Below are positions 24,460 through 34,990 of a DNA stretch of 64,000 bases, one piece after another. The notes under the pieces are model-generated. The model was not told where the DNA came from. It was given only the letters and a program-made list of their open reading frames with translations, and did no database searches. A program made the position numbers and the translations under genes. The stretch is from NCBI RefSeq assembly GCF_011075055.1, contig NC_058138.1:62001-126000 (forward strand). The letters are read 5' to 3'. The stretch is from Mangifera indica (taxonomy: Eukaryota > Streptophyta > Magnoliopsida > Sapindales > Anacardiaceae). Within the stretch, counting starts at the first letter, position 1. Each line of letters begins with the position of its first letter.

Positions 24460-25414
24460 TTTATAATAGGGGCAAAGGATTATTTCCCACCAAAATTTTA
24501 CCCTAATCTCAAAAATATACACTTGACAAATGAAAAACTCAAACACCCACTCATGGACTAACTTTCTATTAGAATTTTCTATTAGACATAAGGGTAAAAT
24601 CATCATTTTACCATTAACCCTAAAACCTTAAACATTTCTATCAATTTCTCAACTTAATTTAAAAACTTACAATTTCCTCCAAAATTGAACTTTGAAAAAC
24701 AGAATTCCCCCCCAGGGTCTTTTCTTACATCTTCGACGATCAAATGCCCTTCCACCGTTGGCTGACATTCCCATCATCTTTTTCTCCAGTCATCAATGTT
24801 CATCGGACCAATTTCATTAAATGAAGACAAACTATCTTCATCCAACAAAGAGATGATGATGATTCGTTGTCTTCGTCTCTTTGACTAGACGAAGACGAAT
24901 CATCTTTATCTAGTTGATGGATCAACATCTAAAGATTCTTTTGATGCTTATCCATCAACCGGATGAAGTGATTCGTCTTCATTTGACCAAAGAGACAAAG
25001 ACAATGAATCATCTTCGTCTCTTTATCAAACGAAGATGAATTATCTTCGTCTAACAAAATCAGTCTAGTGGGAATGTCGACCGAGGGAGAAGAAGATGAT
25101 GGAAAGGCCAACCAACTATGAGAAAGGTAATTGATCGCCAAAAATGGAAGAACTTACCTTTGAGGGGGGGAAGCAGTTTTTTAAAGTTTCATAATGGGAG
25201 TAAATGTTAGTTTCTAAATTAAGGGGGGGAATGATATAAATTTTTAGGATTTTAAGGTTAAGGGATAAAATGACTATTTTACTCTTTTTTATAATAGAAA
25301 TTTCTAACAAAAGTTAGTCCACGGGTGGATGTTTGAGTTTTTTATCTGTCATATGTATGTTTTTAAGATTAAGGTAAAATTTGGGTGGGAAATAGTGTTT
25401 TGCTCTTTATAATA
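24460..25414. mobile_element. MULE-type MITE with 9-bp target duplication
   Basis: The element (24469-25405) starts ggggcaaaggattatttccc and ends with the complement of gagcaaaacactatttccca. Terminal inverted repeats run about 140 bp and are highly similar, including actcaaacacccactcatgg and gttagtccacgggtggatg. The direct repeat TTTATAATA flanks it at 24460-24468 and 25406-25414; nine bases is the Mutator signature. The interior (24700-25150) is filled with short alternating gaagacgaatcatctt / gattcgtcttcgtc motifs on both strands and codes for nothing recognisable. Confidence 0.85.
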
Positions 25415-26599
25415 ATAATGTGCAGTAGATTAATCCATTATAATTGAATAATTTTGACTATGTTCAAGATATAGTTAATTAGAAAATTAAATTAAATACC
25501 CATTTAACCATTTTATTAAGCAAAAATGCTCATTTTTCCTATTGTTTAGATTCTTTTTTAAATTACGTACAGAACACTTTGTGTTCCATTAGTATTTGGT
25601 GAGGGATGAAAATTTTTTTCATAAAATATTATGAGCCAAACTGTGATTATGTCTTCAAGGTTGATTCCATTTAAATTATTTGAGTTTGGAGAGAACGAGT
25701 TGAGCTTGAGCTAGAAATTAGACTAGTTTTCATAATATAAGCTAAGTTCGAACCGATTTGAATATTCAAGTTTTAGTGGACTCGAATCAAATCCAAAATA
25801 AACTTGTTTTTAAATTGAGTTCAAAACTCAGTTCATTGATCTTGAACCAATCTCGAATTGACTCTTTTAACTTTAAATCGATCTCATATTGGATTTTGTT
25901 CGGGTTTAACCCAAATTGGTAATTAACATAAAATATCGAAGAAATGTCAAAACTCACATAAGAATCATAACCTAATCTAAATATTAATCACATGAATCTT
26001 CATTCATAAATAAAAAAATTTGTTAAATTAACTGGGGAAATTAAATTAAATGCCTAAAAGTGAGGGGGGCCAAGCAAAATTACCCAAAACTCTTAAAATT
26101 AAGCGAAAATGCCCTTTTTGTGAAATAACCAAATTGCCCTTATATAGAAACCAAGAATTTTACATATCTTCCCCATATTTCCCACGGATTCACTGTTGAA
26201 ATTCAAAGAAAAATCAGGTCTCCCACAAGTCTTCCACAGATGTAGCATTTTTTGTCCTTTCTGTCAACTTTTAGTGTTTTTCGACAATTGAAAATAATAA
26301 AAAAGGTTAATACATCGTCCTTACTCTTGTTTAGATCAATTTATTGTTAGGATTATTGAGATTTGAGAGAGATTTTGAGGTTTGAATTTTTAGAGTTCCG
26401 ATTTTGAACAATGCATAAAATGTTTTGATTCTTGGTTGTTTTGCTTGAAATTCTTGAGAGGTTTTTTGTTACAGGATGTGTAAATTTGATTTGTGTTTAA
26501 AATTGGAAACTGAAATGATGATTTTCGATCGGGAAATAGGTTAGAAATAACAAAGATTGGGTTCATAGGAACAGTGGATCCCACTGGTAGGAACAATTG
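25415..26599. other. AT-rich gap with inverted R1 copy
   Basis: No gene. Positions 25540-25690 are the reverse complement of 39735-39850 (caaccttgaagacataat and accaaatactaatggaacac shared). The flank 25690-25980 resembles 62400-62600. From 26040 a low-copy-looking stretch with aaaatgccctttttgtg leads to the solo LTR; it resumes after 28756. Confidence 0.5.
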
Positions 26600-26668
26600 T
26601 GTAATAATCTTAGGTATGTTCTAAGGGCATTTATGTCTTTTGATCCTATTTTGAGATATTTCCCATTT

Positions 26669-26671
<3 letters not shown>

Positions 26672-26708
<37 letters not shown>
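26672..26708. repeat. TA microsatellite
   Basis: A near-perfect (AT)n run inside the solo LTR, followed by purine-rich gagataaagagagag sequence. Confidence 0.9.
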
Positions 26709-26712
<4 letters not shown>

Positions 26713-27239
26713 CAAAAAGAAAAAGAAAAAGAGATAAAGAGAGAGATAAAGAGGTATATAAAGAGAAAGAAAAAAAGACAAAACAAAAAAACTTCAAGAC
26801 TTTTCCACCATCTTCCCGTCCATTCTAGTAGCCACCATTCTCCATGCTAATTGCTTTTTTTTTTGTGAAGATAAAAGAAGAACTTGAAAGGGTTTTGGAA
26901 GACAAAATAAGAAAAAGAAACAAAGAAGCACTTTGGAAGTCTTGGTAACCAAAAGATCTCCTTCATTTCCCTTCACCTATGATTATATATATTTGATACA
27001 TGTTATATGAATATGTTAGTATGTTTTAGTATTGATTTAAGGTGATTTTAGTGATAAAGGAAACAAGACAAGGAAGAGGAAGCCAACTTGCAAAAATTAG
27101 CTTGAAACAAGGTGAGGGGTATTATCCTTGATATGTTTCATGTTTTATGTTTTTAGTTCCTTAGATCTATATTATAAATGATGATTTTGAAGTTAAGAAA
27201 TGTTGTTTTGTCATTTGGGGTATCTATGTGTGTGATTTT

Positions 27240-27835
27240 GTTCATGGCAGAAAGTTTGATAATAGTTACAGTTTTGCCACTGATTTTGTCCCACGTTTTG
27301 GCTACCTTATCTAATGAATTATGGGTGCTATTATAGATTTTTAGAAAGCTCATTGAATTATCTTTTCAGTGATATATAACTTGTATGAATTAGAGATCGT
27401 TTGGGCTGTTAATTGTCATGACCAAAAAAACTGTCTTACCAAATAAACAGTGAAGATAGTTTTTTGTCACTGACTTCATCCCACATTTTGGTTGTCTTAT
27501 CTGATGAATCATGAGTTCTATTATAGCTTTTTGGAAATATATTTGAATCATCTTTCAAATTATATATAGTTTGTATGAATTAGAGATCATTTTGACTGTT
27601 AAAGATTGTAGAACCAAAAGGACTGTTTTACCAAATAAATAGTGATGACAGTTTTTACCACTGATTTCATCTCATGTTTGACTGCATTATCTATTGAATT
27701 ATGAGTGTTATTATAGCTTGTTGGAAAGCTCTTTGAATCCTCCTTTCAACGATATATAGCTTGTATAAATTAGAAATCGTTTGGACTGTTAAATTGTATG
27801 AAAACAAAGACTGCCCTACCAAATGACAATTCTGT
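27240..27835. repeat. Three tandem ~190-bp units within the solo LTR
   Basis: Anchors repeat at about 27391, 27581 and 27771: ttgtatgaattagagatc, preceded by caacgatatatagc and followed by gtttggactgttaa. Each unit also carries ccactgattt(c/t)(a/g)tccca, tatctgatgaat and accaaataaacagtga. The copies diverge by roughly 15-20 percent by eye. Confidence 0.8.
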
Positions 27836-27854
27836 AAACAGTACTTCACAGTTT

Positions 27855-27945
27855 TTGGAAAGAAAGAAAAGGAGGAGAAAAAGGAAAGGAAAGGAAAGAA
27901 ATGAGAAAAAAAATAAAAAAAAGGAAAAAACAAGAAAAGGAATTT
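27855..27945. repeat. Polypurine stretch
   Basis: About 90 bases almost free of pyrimidines (aaagaaaaggaggagaaaaa and onward). It generates apparently open frames on both strands rich in Lys/Arg or Phe/Ser that are compositional artefacts. Confidence 0.8.
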
Positions 27946-28756
27946 GGGGCCTAAGATTCAGGGGTCGTTTCAAGTGTATGGTCTAGTGAGTTATAAATAG
28001 ATTTGTATGGAAGTAAGATTAGTAAGATATAAGCCACGCACGCATGCATGCCCGTAGTAAGGCACGTCCATAGCAGGACATATCCATAATAGGACATAGA
28101 GCATGCTCATAGTAGAGCTCAATTCAGATTCAAAAATGGTATAGTGAGAGAAAGGAAGAGAGCTTAAGCTTAGAAAAGTGTCAAATCTCTATAGTCAGCT
28201 TCTAAAAAGTATCAAATAAACACCAGATGGGACAAAATATGACCCAAATAGTAAAAAATAAACTAGATTATCCCCTCGATCTTTTATGGAGGTTATGATG
28301 TGAGGTTGAGTCCCGAGAGTGAGTTAGAACAGGGAATAAAATAGTTTACTTAATTTTTTCCCCTTACTGAGTGTTCTTATCTCTCATTTCTTTTCCTTTC
28401 ATGATTGCAGGTACAAGTGATTGAGGTAATTGCGAGGCGGGGTCAGGTCAGCGAAGATAGACCCAGGCTAAAGCAGGTTATCTCTAGTTGTTCTTATTGA
28501 TTTTTGACCTTTTTGAGATGATTGTATAGTTGTATATGATTACTCCATGTTTTCAGATGTTTTCATATGAGATATATACATCTTTTATTCGCTTCTAGAT
28601 TTTCAGTTTTCTTAAAATAATTTCTAAATACTTTCAGTAATGAGTTGAGTTCCAAGTAATTTTTTTTAAATAAATAAATAATAGACGCTTCGGATATTAA
28701 TTCATAACATTTCTCCTCTGATGGGCAGTACTTCTAAGGAGGGATGTTACAAATCG

Positions 28757-29039
28757 CCTGTAGGATCGAAAGAAATTTTGTTTTTTCAAAATATTGGGGC
28801 CCTGGATAAAAGGGGAAAATCCACGGGGGTCTGCGAGAAATTTTACAGTAAACTGTGAGGAGATCTGTAAAAGGCGGGAACTTAGGGGGTTGGGGGGAAA
28901 TTAACTTTTTAAATCTATAAAGCCCATAAGAGATTAGAAAATTGATAAAGAGGCAAAGGAAAAATATTAGACCTATTTGAGAGGAAAAAAATTATAAAGG
29001 GGCAAATTGATTTTTTTCCATCTAGAGTTTTTCGACGTG
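28757..29039. other. Unassigned G-rich flank before the 117-bp array
   Basis: This continues the sequence interrupted by the solo LTR at 26599. It contains gggggttggggggaaatt, and near 28995 ggggcaaattgatttttttc, which could be an outer terminus of the element that owns the array. No coding sequence. Confidence 0.35.
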
Positions 29040-31900
29040 TAGTTTTCAAATTTCATATCCATTTTTCCTATTTTAGGGTTTTTCGATATATAGTTTTCAA
29101 ATTTGACGTCATTTTCTTGATTTTTATGCTTTTATAGACACATTTTACAATGTCATTGTGAAATCTCAGATAAATTTTTTGTGTTTTGTCATATTACGCT
29201 AATTTAACGTTTCTTTTCGAATTTTTATCATTTTAAAATATATCAATTCATACTTTTCAAATTTTCGAGCGATTTTTTGATTATTGACATTCTAGGGTTT
29301 TTTAACGTATGGAATTCGAATTTCAATTCTTTTTTTTATTTTTGTTATTTTAGGATATATCAACTCGTAATTTTTAGATTTTCAAGGGATTTTTCGATTA
29401 TTGACATTTTAAGATATTTCAATTCCCTTTTTTCGGTTTTTGTTATTTTAGGATATATCAACTCGTACTTTTTAGATTCTGAGAGATTTTTCAATTGTTG
29501 ACATTCTGGGGTATTTCAACGTATAGAATTTGAATTTCAGTTTTATTTTTTTTATTTTTGTAATTTTAAAATATATCGACTCATATTTTTCAGATTTCAA
29601 AGAGATTTTTTTATTATTGACATTCTAAGGTATTTCAACATATAAAATTCAAATTTCAGTTCTGTTTTTTTTATTATTTTCGGATATATCGGCTCGTACT
29701 TATCATATTTTTGAGCTATTTTTTGATTGTTCACATTCTAGAGTATTTCAACATATAGAGTTCGAATTTCAATTTCATTTTTTTATTTTTGTCATTTTAG
29801 AATATATCAACTCTTACTTTTCAGATTTATGAGGAATTTTTTAATTGTTGACATTCTAAAATATTTCAATGTATAAAATTTGAATTTTAGTTCCGTTTTT
29901 TCAATTTTTATCATTTTAGGATATATCGACTCTTACTTTTAAGATTTTCAAGCGATTTTTTGATTGTTAACATTTTAGGGTATTTTAATGTATAGAATTC
30001 AAATTTTAGTTCTTTTTTTTTCGATTTTTGTCATTTTAAGATATATCAATTTGTACTTTTCAGATTTCTGAGGGATTTTTCGATTATTGACATTCTAGGG
30101 TATTTCAACATATAAAATTCAAATTTTAGTTTAGTTTTTTTTATTTTTGTAATTTTATGATATATCAACTCGTATTTTCAAACTTCAGAAGGATTTTCTG
30201 ATTGTTGACATTCTAGGTATTTCAACATAAAAAATTCGAATTTTAGTTCTGTTTTTTTTTTTTTGTCATTTTAGAATATATCAACTCGTACTTTTATATT
30301 TTTGAGCAATTTTTTTATTGTTGACATTCTAGGGTATTTCAGCGTATAAAGTTTGCATTTCAATTTCATTTTTTGATTTTTGTCATTTTAGGATATATCA
30401 ACTCTTACTTTTCAGATTTCTAAGAGATTTTCGATTATTGATATTTTAGGATATTTCAATATATAAAATTCGAATTTCATTTCCGTTTTTTCAATTTTTG
30501 TCATTTTATGATATATCAACTTGTACATTTTAGATTTAAAAGTAATTTTTCGATTGTTGACATTCTCGGGGATTTCAACATATAGAATTCAAATTTCAGT
30601 TTCATTTTTTTATTTTTGTCATTTTGAAATATATCGACTTATACTTTTCAGATTTTTGAGGGATTTTCCATTTGTTGACATTCGCGAATATTTCAACATA
30701 TAAAACTCGAATTTTAATTCCGTTTTTTCAATTTTTGTCATTTTATGATATATCAATTTGTACTTTTCAGATTTCTGAGCGATTTTTTGATTGTTGACAT
30801 TCTAAGGTATTTCAACATATAGAATTCGAATTTCAATTTTTTTTTTTTGTAATTTTAAGATATATCAACTCATATTTTTAGATTTCAGAGGGATTTTCTG
30901 ATTATTGACATTCTAAGTATTTCAACGTATAAAATTCTAATTTCAGTTTTATTTTTTTGATTTTTATCATTTTAGGATATATTGACTCGTACTTTTTAGA
31001 TTTTTAGTGATTTTTTTATTGTTGACATTCTAGGGTATTTCAGCGTATAGAGTTTGAATTTCAATTTTATTTTTTGATTTTTGTCATTTTAGGATATATC
31101 AACTCTTACTTTTCTAATTTCTAAGAGATTTTTTGATTATTGGTATTCTAGGATATTTCAATGTATAGAATTCGAATTTCAGTTTTGTTTTTTCAATTTT
31201 TGTCATTTTATGATATATCAACTCGTACTTTTAGATTTAAAAGCAATTTTTTGATTGTTAACATTCTCAGATATTTCAACATATAGAATTCAAATTTCAA
31301 TTTCGTTTTTTTAATTTTTGTCATTTTGACATATATCAACACATACTTTTCAGATTTTTGAGGGATTTTTCGATTATTGATGTTTTAAGATATTTTAATG
31401 TATAGAATTCAAATTTTAGTTTCGTTTTTCAATTTTTATCATTTTAGGATATATCGACTCATACTTTTCAAATTTCTAAAGGATTTTTTTATTGTTGACA
31501 TTTAGGGTATTTCAATGTATAAAATTTGAATTTGAATTTCATTTTTTTGATTTTTATTATTTTACGATATATCGACTCGCACTTATCAGATTTTCGAGTG
31601 ATTTTTCAATTGTTGATATTCTAGGGTATTTCAATATATAAAATTCGAATTTCAATTTTGTTTTTTCAATTTTTGTCATTTTAGGATATATTGACTCGTA
31701 CTTTATAGATTTCTGAGGAATTTTTTTATTTTTTACATTCTAGGGTATTTCAATATATAGAATTCGAATTTCAGTTTTATTTTTTTAATTTTTGTCATTT
31801 TAGGATATATCAACTTGTATTTTTCAGATTTTTGATAGATTTTTTTATTATTGACATTCTAGGGTATTTCAAGGTATAGGATCCAAATTTTAGTTCCCTT
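29040..31900. repeat. Tandem array of ~117-bp units (about 23 copies)
   Basis: The anchor attgttgacattctagggta recurs about every 117 bp: near 29285, 29402, 29498, 29618, 29731, 29849, 29969, 30088, 30206, 30322 and on to 31852. A unit also contains ttcgaatttcagtt, a T-rich run, tttttgtcattttaggatat, atcaactcgtacttttcag and a second T-rich run. Units are diverged, with one- to five-base indels and many transitions. The edges fade gradually. The array lies directly upstream of a DUF1985-like fragment. Confidence 0.93.
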
Positions 31901-32094
31901 TTTTTTATTTTTAGTTTCCGAATTTTACCTCTATGTTTTTTTATTTGTCATTTTTTAATCTGTTTTCAACGAAATTCTTACAAACTTTCAAAATTTTTTT
32001 CAAGATACTTCTTATAAAAGAAAACGTGTCAAAGACGAGTTATAAATCCCTGATGAGTCATGACACTTTCGAGCAGAGGTAATATGTCATGTCT

Positions 32095-32365
32095 AGCACA
32101 CGATCATGTCAAAGATTAAGTCAACATTGACCCCAGAGCAGCTTCGATTATTTGAAAGGACATGTTTCAGACATCTCCTTCCACTCTCAGATATCAAGTT
32201 CTCCAAAGTGTTTGTACACTCATTTCTGCTACGACAGCTATACCAAGGTTTAAACAGAGATGAGTTCTAGTTCAAGGTTAATGAGGTGGACATGAGATTC
32301 AACCCATACAAGTTTGCTTTGATGACAGCGCTACCATTTAGTCAGCTCACTGCACTTTCATCATA
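32095..32365 (+). pseudogene. DUF1985-like fragment of a Ulp1-carrying MULE
   Basis: The translated frame gives PEQLRLFERTCFRHLLPLSD, then IKFSKVFVHSFLLRQLYQGL, NRDEF, a stop, and FKVNEVDMRFNPYKFALMTA LPFSQ. This follows the DUF1985 pattern TCFGxxLxLP...Q(L)VHxLLLRQ...DEMWFxVNGxxxRFSxxEFALVTGL. In plants DUF1985 is usually the N-terminal part of proteins with a Ulp1 (SUMO) protease domain carried by MULE transposons. Only this domain is visible. The G of TGL and the W before FKVN are lost. The protease domain is absent in the following 700 bases. Confidence 0.6.
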
Positions 32366-32439
32366 TATTCCCTGCTTATTCAAACATCATTTTATTCTAA
32401 TACAAAGTTAATGTATAGAAACCTATATTTCTAAACAAA

Positions 32440-32444
<5 letters not shown>

Positions 32445-32486
<42 letters not shown>
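32445..32486. repeat. TA microsatellite
   Basis: Pure (TA)n run of about 42 bases. Confidence 0.9.
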
Positions 32487-32490
<4 letters not shown>

Positions 32491-33103
32491 CCCTATTTTG
32501 TATAAATAAATTGTATAAATTTATTTATATAATTTAATTAAATAATATTTTATTAGATAATTTTGAAGCAATAAACATTCATCACACTTAATTATAGACT
32601 GTTTATTTATTTAATAATTCTATTATTATCAAATTAATCAAATCCTAGGCATGCATTAATAATAAGTGGCGGCCACATGACATACAAAGAAAAAACAAAT
32701 GAGTTGGTTTCCATTAATTATTGGGAAGTGTTTTTAAATGATATTATTACCATTGAAATCTGTTGAGTGATTATAAGCTGATTTTTAATTATAATTATAT
32801 TTTAAATATTTGTATTTATTCTCAAAATTAATTAATATTTATACATATGCAAATCTCTATCTACAGAGAATTTATATAAAATATTTTATACAAAATAATA
32901 TTTGTGAATTAGGTTGTCAAGTTGAATTAAACTCAAATTTAAATTTGAGGATAATCGGATGAGTGAATTCGTGAGTTTAAAGCTCCGCTTGAATAAAATA
33001 TTATAGAATAAAGAAAGACTTAGACAGGTAACCAAAAAAGATGCCTCTTTTCACATGTCATATGCTCATAAGTCAACTTGATCACTGATAACATAAAAAT
33101 TTT
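32487..33103. other. AT-rich gap, no feature seen
   Basis: No coding sequence or clear repeat. Near 33030 aaaagatgcctcttttcaca weakly resembles the inner part of the MITE terminus at 33580 and may be the worn left end of the next element. Confidence 0.4.
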
Positions 33104-33547
33104 ATGATTTTACCTCTGGGAAGACGACCATCTTTCGAGACGAAGACGACAGCTTCGTCTCGTCTGGGAAGACAAAGAACTTCGTCTTTCTCGACAAAGT
33201 TCTTCATCTTCCAAGGCTTTTTCGATGCCAATCGGAGGTCCAAATGGGAGAAAAGAGATCGTCGAAAGGAGAGGATGTTTCAAGAGGGAGCAGCCGTCGG
33301 CAATAGAGCCAGAGATGTCATCGGAGATTTCAAAACAAAACCCTAAGGTGAAACTGTCATTTTTTAAAACTTAGACTGGGGGAAAATTTTAGTTTTTAAA
33401 GTTTAGGAGGACAAAAGGAGAAAAAATTTCAAGGGGTTAGGGTTTTGTTAATTTTAACTGCTTATGGGTGAGTATTTGGTATTATCAAAGATAAAGGGTG
33501 GAAACTTGAGATTGCAGCATACCTTGGGTGGGACATAGTCGTTTGGC
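33104..33547. mobile_element. MULE-MITE, right half
   Basis: The right terminus is clear: gtgagtatttggtattatca, agggtggaaacttgagattg, then accttgggtgggacatagtc and gtttggcc at 33547. The interior (33110-33340) has the family's alternating gaagacgacagcttcgtctc motifs. The left terminus is not recognisable, so the element is truncated or its end is heavily mutated. Confidence 0.65.
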
Positions 33548-34031
33548 CTTTATAAAGCGGCCAAAGCACTATCTCCCACCCAAAGCATGCCTTTTTCGCA
33601 TGTCCACATGTTTTAACTTTAAAAATCTTATTTATTTATCTATAAGTAGTTAAAATTAATGATTTTAAAAATAAAATTATTATTTTATCTATAATATTAA
33701 AAATAAACTTAAATTTGAATTTATTTCCCTTTCCCTAAACCCTAAAAACTAATAATATCATTTAACCAAACTTTTCAAAAACAGCGTTTTCCTCTCAGGA
33801 TTTCTAAACTTTCAGATAAAGTTTTCTAACAAAGAAAAGCTTCTCCGACAATCTCCAGACAATGTACCCAACCTCCAGGGCGACCTCTTTTCGGTAGCAC
33901 TCTTTCCAACTCGATGGAGATTGTCTTCGTTGACGACAACGAAGACTCAGAGACAAAGAGGGGTCGTCTTCGTTCTCCAACGAAGACCACTCCCACCAAA
34001 TCAGAAGGAGTGCTGTTAAAAGGAGGACGCG

Positions 34032-34599
34032 TCATTATGTTCTTGATAAATTCCCCTACCCCTTGTTATGAGTATGCATTTACCTGCAACATTACAATTT
34101 TCAGTGACAAAGATGTGCAAGGAAAAACATTCAACATGTTCAAATTCAGCACAAACTTCAGATACTAATATCAGAAAATGGGACATGCCTAATTGGAAGA
34201 CATATGAAAAAAGAGAATTTTTGAAGTCATATCTTCAGCAGCAAGAACCCATCGAGCCAACTTAGCATTCATGGTGGGAAAAACCTTGAATCCCCACATG
34301 ACCGGATCATCTAAGTTGTTGAATCATTCATGAAAATAATAAGTAAGAAAATGGAAAAATGATTTGTTAATTTAAAAAAAAAAAACAAAGGAAGAGACCG
34401 ACGTGGACATGTGATTACTAACAGTGAGGAGAGGTACCCCGCAAGGCCTAGAGTGAACAAGATGAATTAGTGTATCAGCATTGTGAACATAAGTGGTGCT
34501 GCAAAAATTGGACACCGTCTTTGCAAATGCTTAAACAGCCATGAACACTAACTTTCTTGGTAATCCTCCCATGTGGTTCGCTCGTGCCGCACATTCCAT
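34032..34599 (-). pseudogene. Tafazzin-like phospholipid acyltransferase fragment (exons 1-3)
   Basis: Exon 1 starts at an ATG at 34599 and reads MECAARANHMGGLPRKLVFM, then a stop in place of one residue, then AFAKTVSNF, TTYVHNADTLIHLVHSRPCG and VPLLTVSNHMST, ending near 34402. Exon 2 (about 34312-34189) gives DDPVMWGFKVFPTMNAKLAR, WVLAAEDM and, after a frameshift, FKNSLFSYVFQLG. Exon 3 (34083 to about 34032) gives KCILITRGRGIYQEHN. This is the family order of plant tafazzin/monolysocardiolipin-type acyltransferases: NH(x)4D motif, where the His-Asp catalytic pair spans the exon 1/2 junction, then the RGxGIYQ motif. Introns are retained (exon 2/3 is GC-AG as read), so capture was at the DNA level. 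The rest of the gene is missing. Family identification is from remembered motifs. Confidence 0.8.
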
Positions 34600-34727
34600 T
34601 TTCCTTCCCATCCCTTCCCTAAAAACTCTAAAACTTAATCTTATCTCTCACTAATTTTGTACCGAGTCATCCATAAAAATAATACAAAAAATAAACAGGT
34701 ATTCGGAAGCGTAATAGCAGAACAAGA

Positions 34728-34990
34728 TCACATACCAGTCCAGCAACTTTGGTTTGAAGACGATGATTATTTTTAATGTTCAGGTAATTGGCTGGGGTCT
34801 CATTCACATTGAATCTGAAGACCTCCCCTCCTTCGTATCCTTGCCTCCTAATGTAACGGAAAATGAAACCTAGAACCAGTTTTCTAGAAACCCACTTTCA
34901 CTGACTCCTTTGTCTTCTTTCTCCGTTTACGGGTTTTCGGCCCATATCCAAAACACATATATCCATGTGGGCCTTCCAGGGTGCAATATA
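34728..34990 (-). promoter_or_regulatory. Probable captured promoter and 5'UTR exon of the tafazzin-like gene
   Basis: Reading leftwards on the minus strand: aaggcccacatgg and atatgggccgaaaac near 34975-34935 contain two site II (TGGGCC/GGCCCA) elements, which are common in promoters of plant genes for mitochondrial and housekeeping functions. A GC-richer leader follows. At about 34740 gctggactggtatgtgatct contains a good splice donor, and before the ATG tttagagtttttagggaagg offers an acceptor, so a 5'UTR intron is likely. All inferred from position and motifs. Confidence 0.45.

Larger units (their letters stand above)
26600..28751 (+). mobile_element. Gypsy-type solo LTR
   Basis: It begins TGTAATAATC and ends GGATGTTACA, 2152 bp. 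The five bases before (AATTG) and after (AATCG) differ at one position, consistent with an aged 5-bp target duplication. No primer site follows and no polypurine tract precedes, so it is a solo LTR. It contains a TA microsatellite, a triplicated block of about 190 bp, a purine tract, a cluster of short cccgtagtaaggcacgtcc / atagcaggacatatcc repeats (28045-28110), and a ttgcaggtacaagtgattga region near the 3' end, all usual in Tekay/Del LTRs. Confidence 0.75.

Noticed and set aside
27691..27986. Lys/Arg-rich and Phe/Ser-rich frames on opposite strands
   Set aside because: Caused by a purine tract inside a solo LTR.
29277..30703. Short Phe/Ile-rich frames within the array
   Set aside because: Frames arise by chance within the 117-bp units and are not conserved from unit to unit.
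29040..31900. CRISPR-like regular spacing of a repeated motif
   Set aside because: The whole 117-bp unit is repeated, not a short repeat with unique spacers, and the context is a plant nuclear genome.
33104..34265. Plus-strand frames of 65-84 codons as small genes
   Set aside because: They run antisense through MITE interiors and the tafazzin-like fragment, whose minus-strand reading explains the sequence much better.
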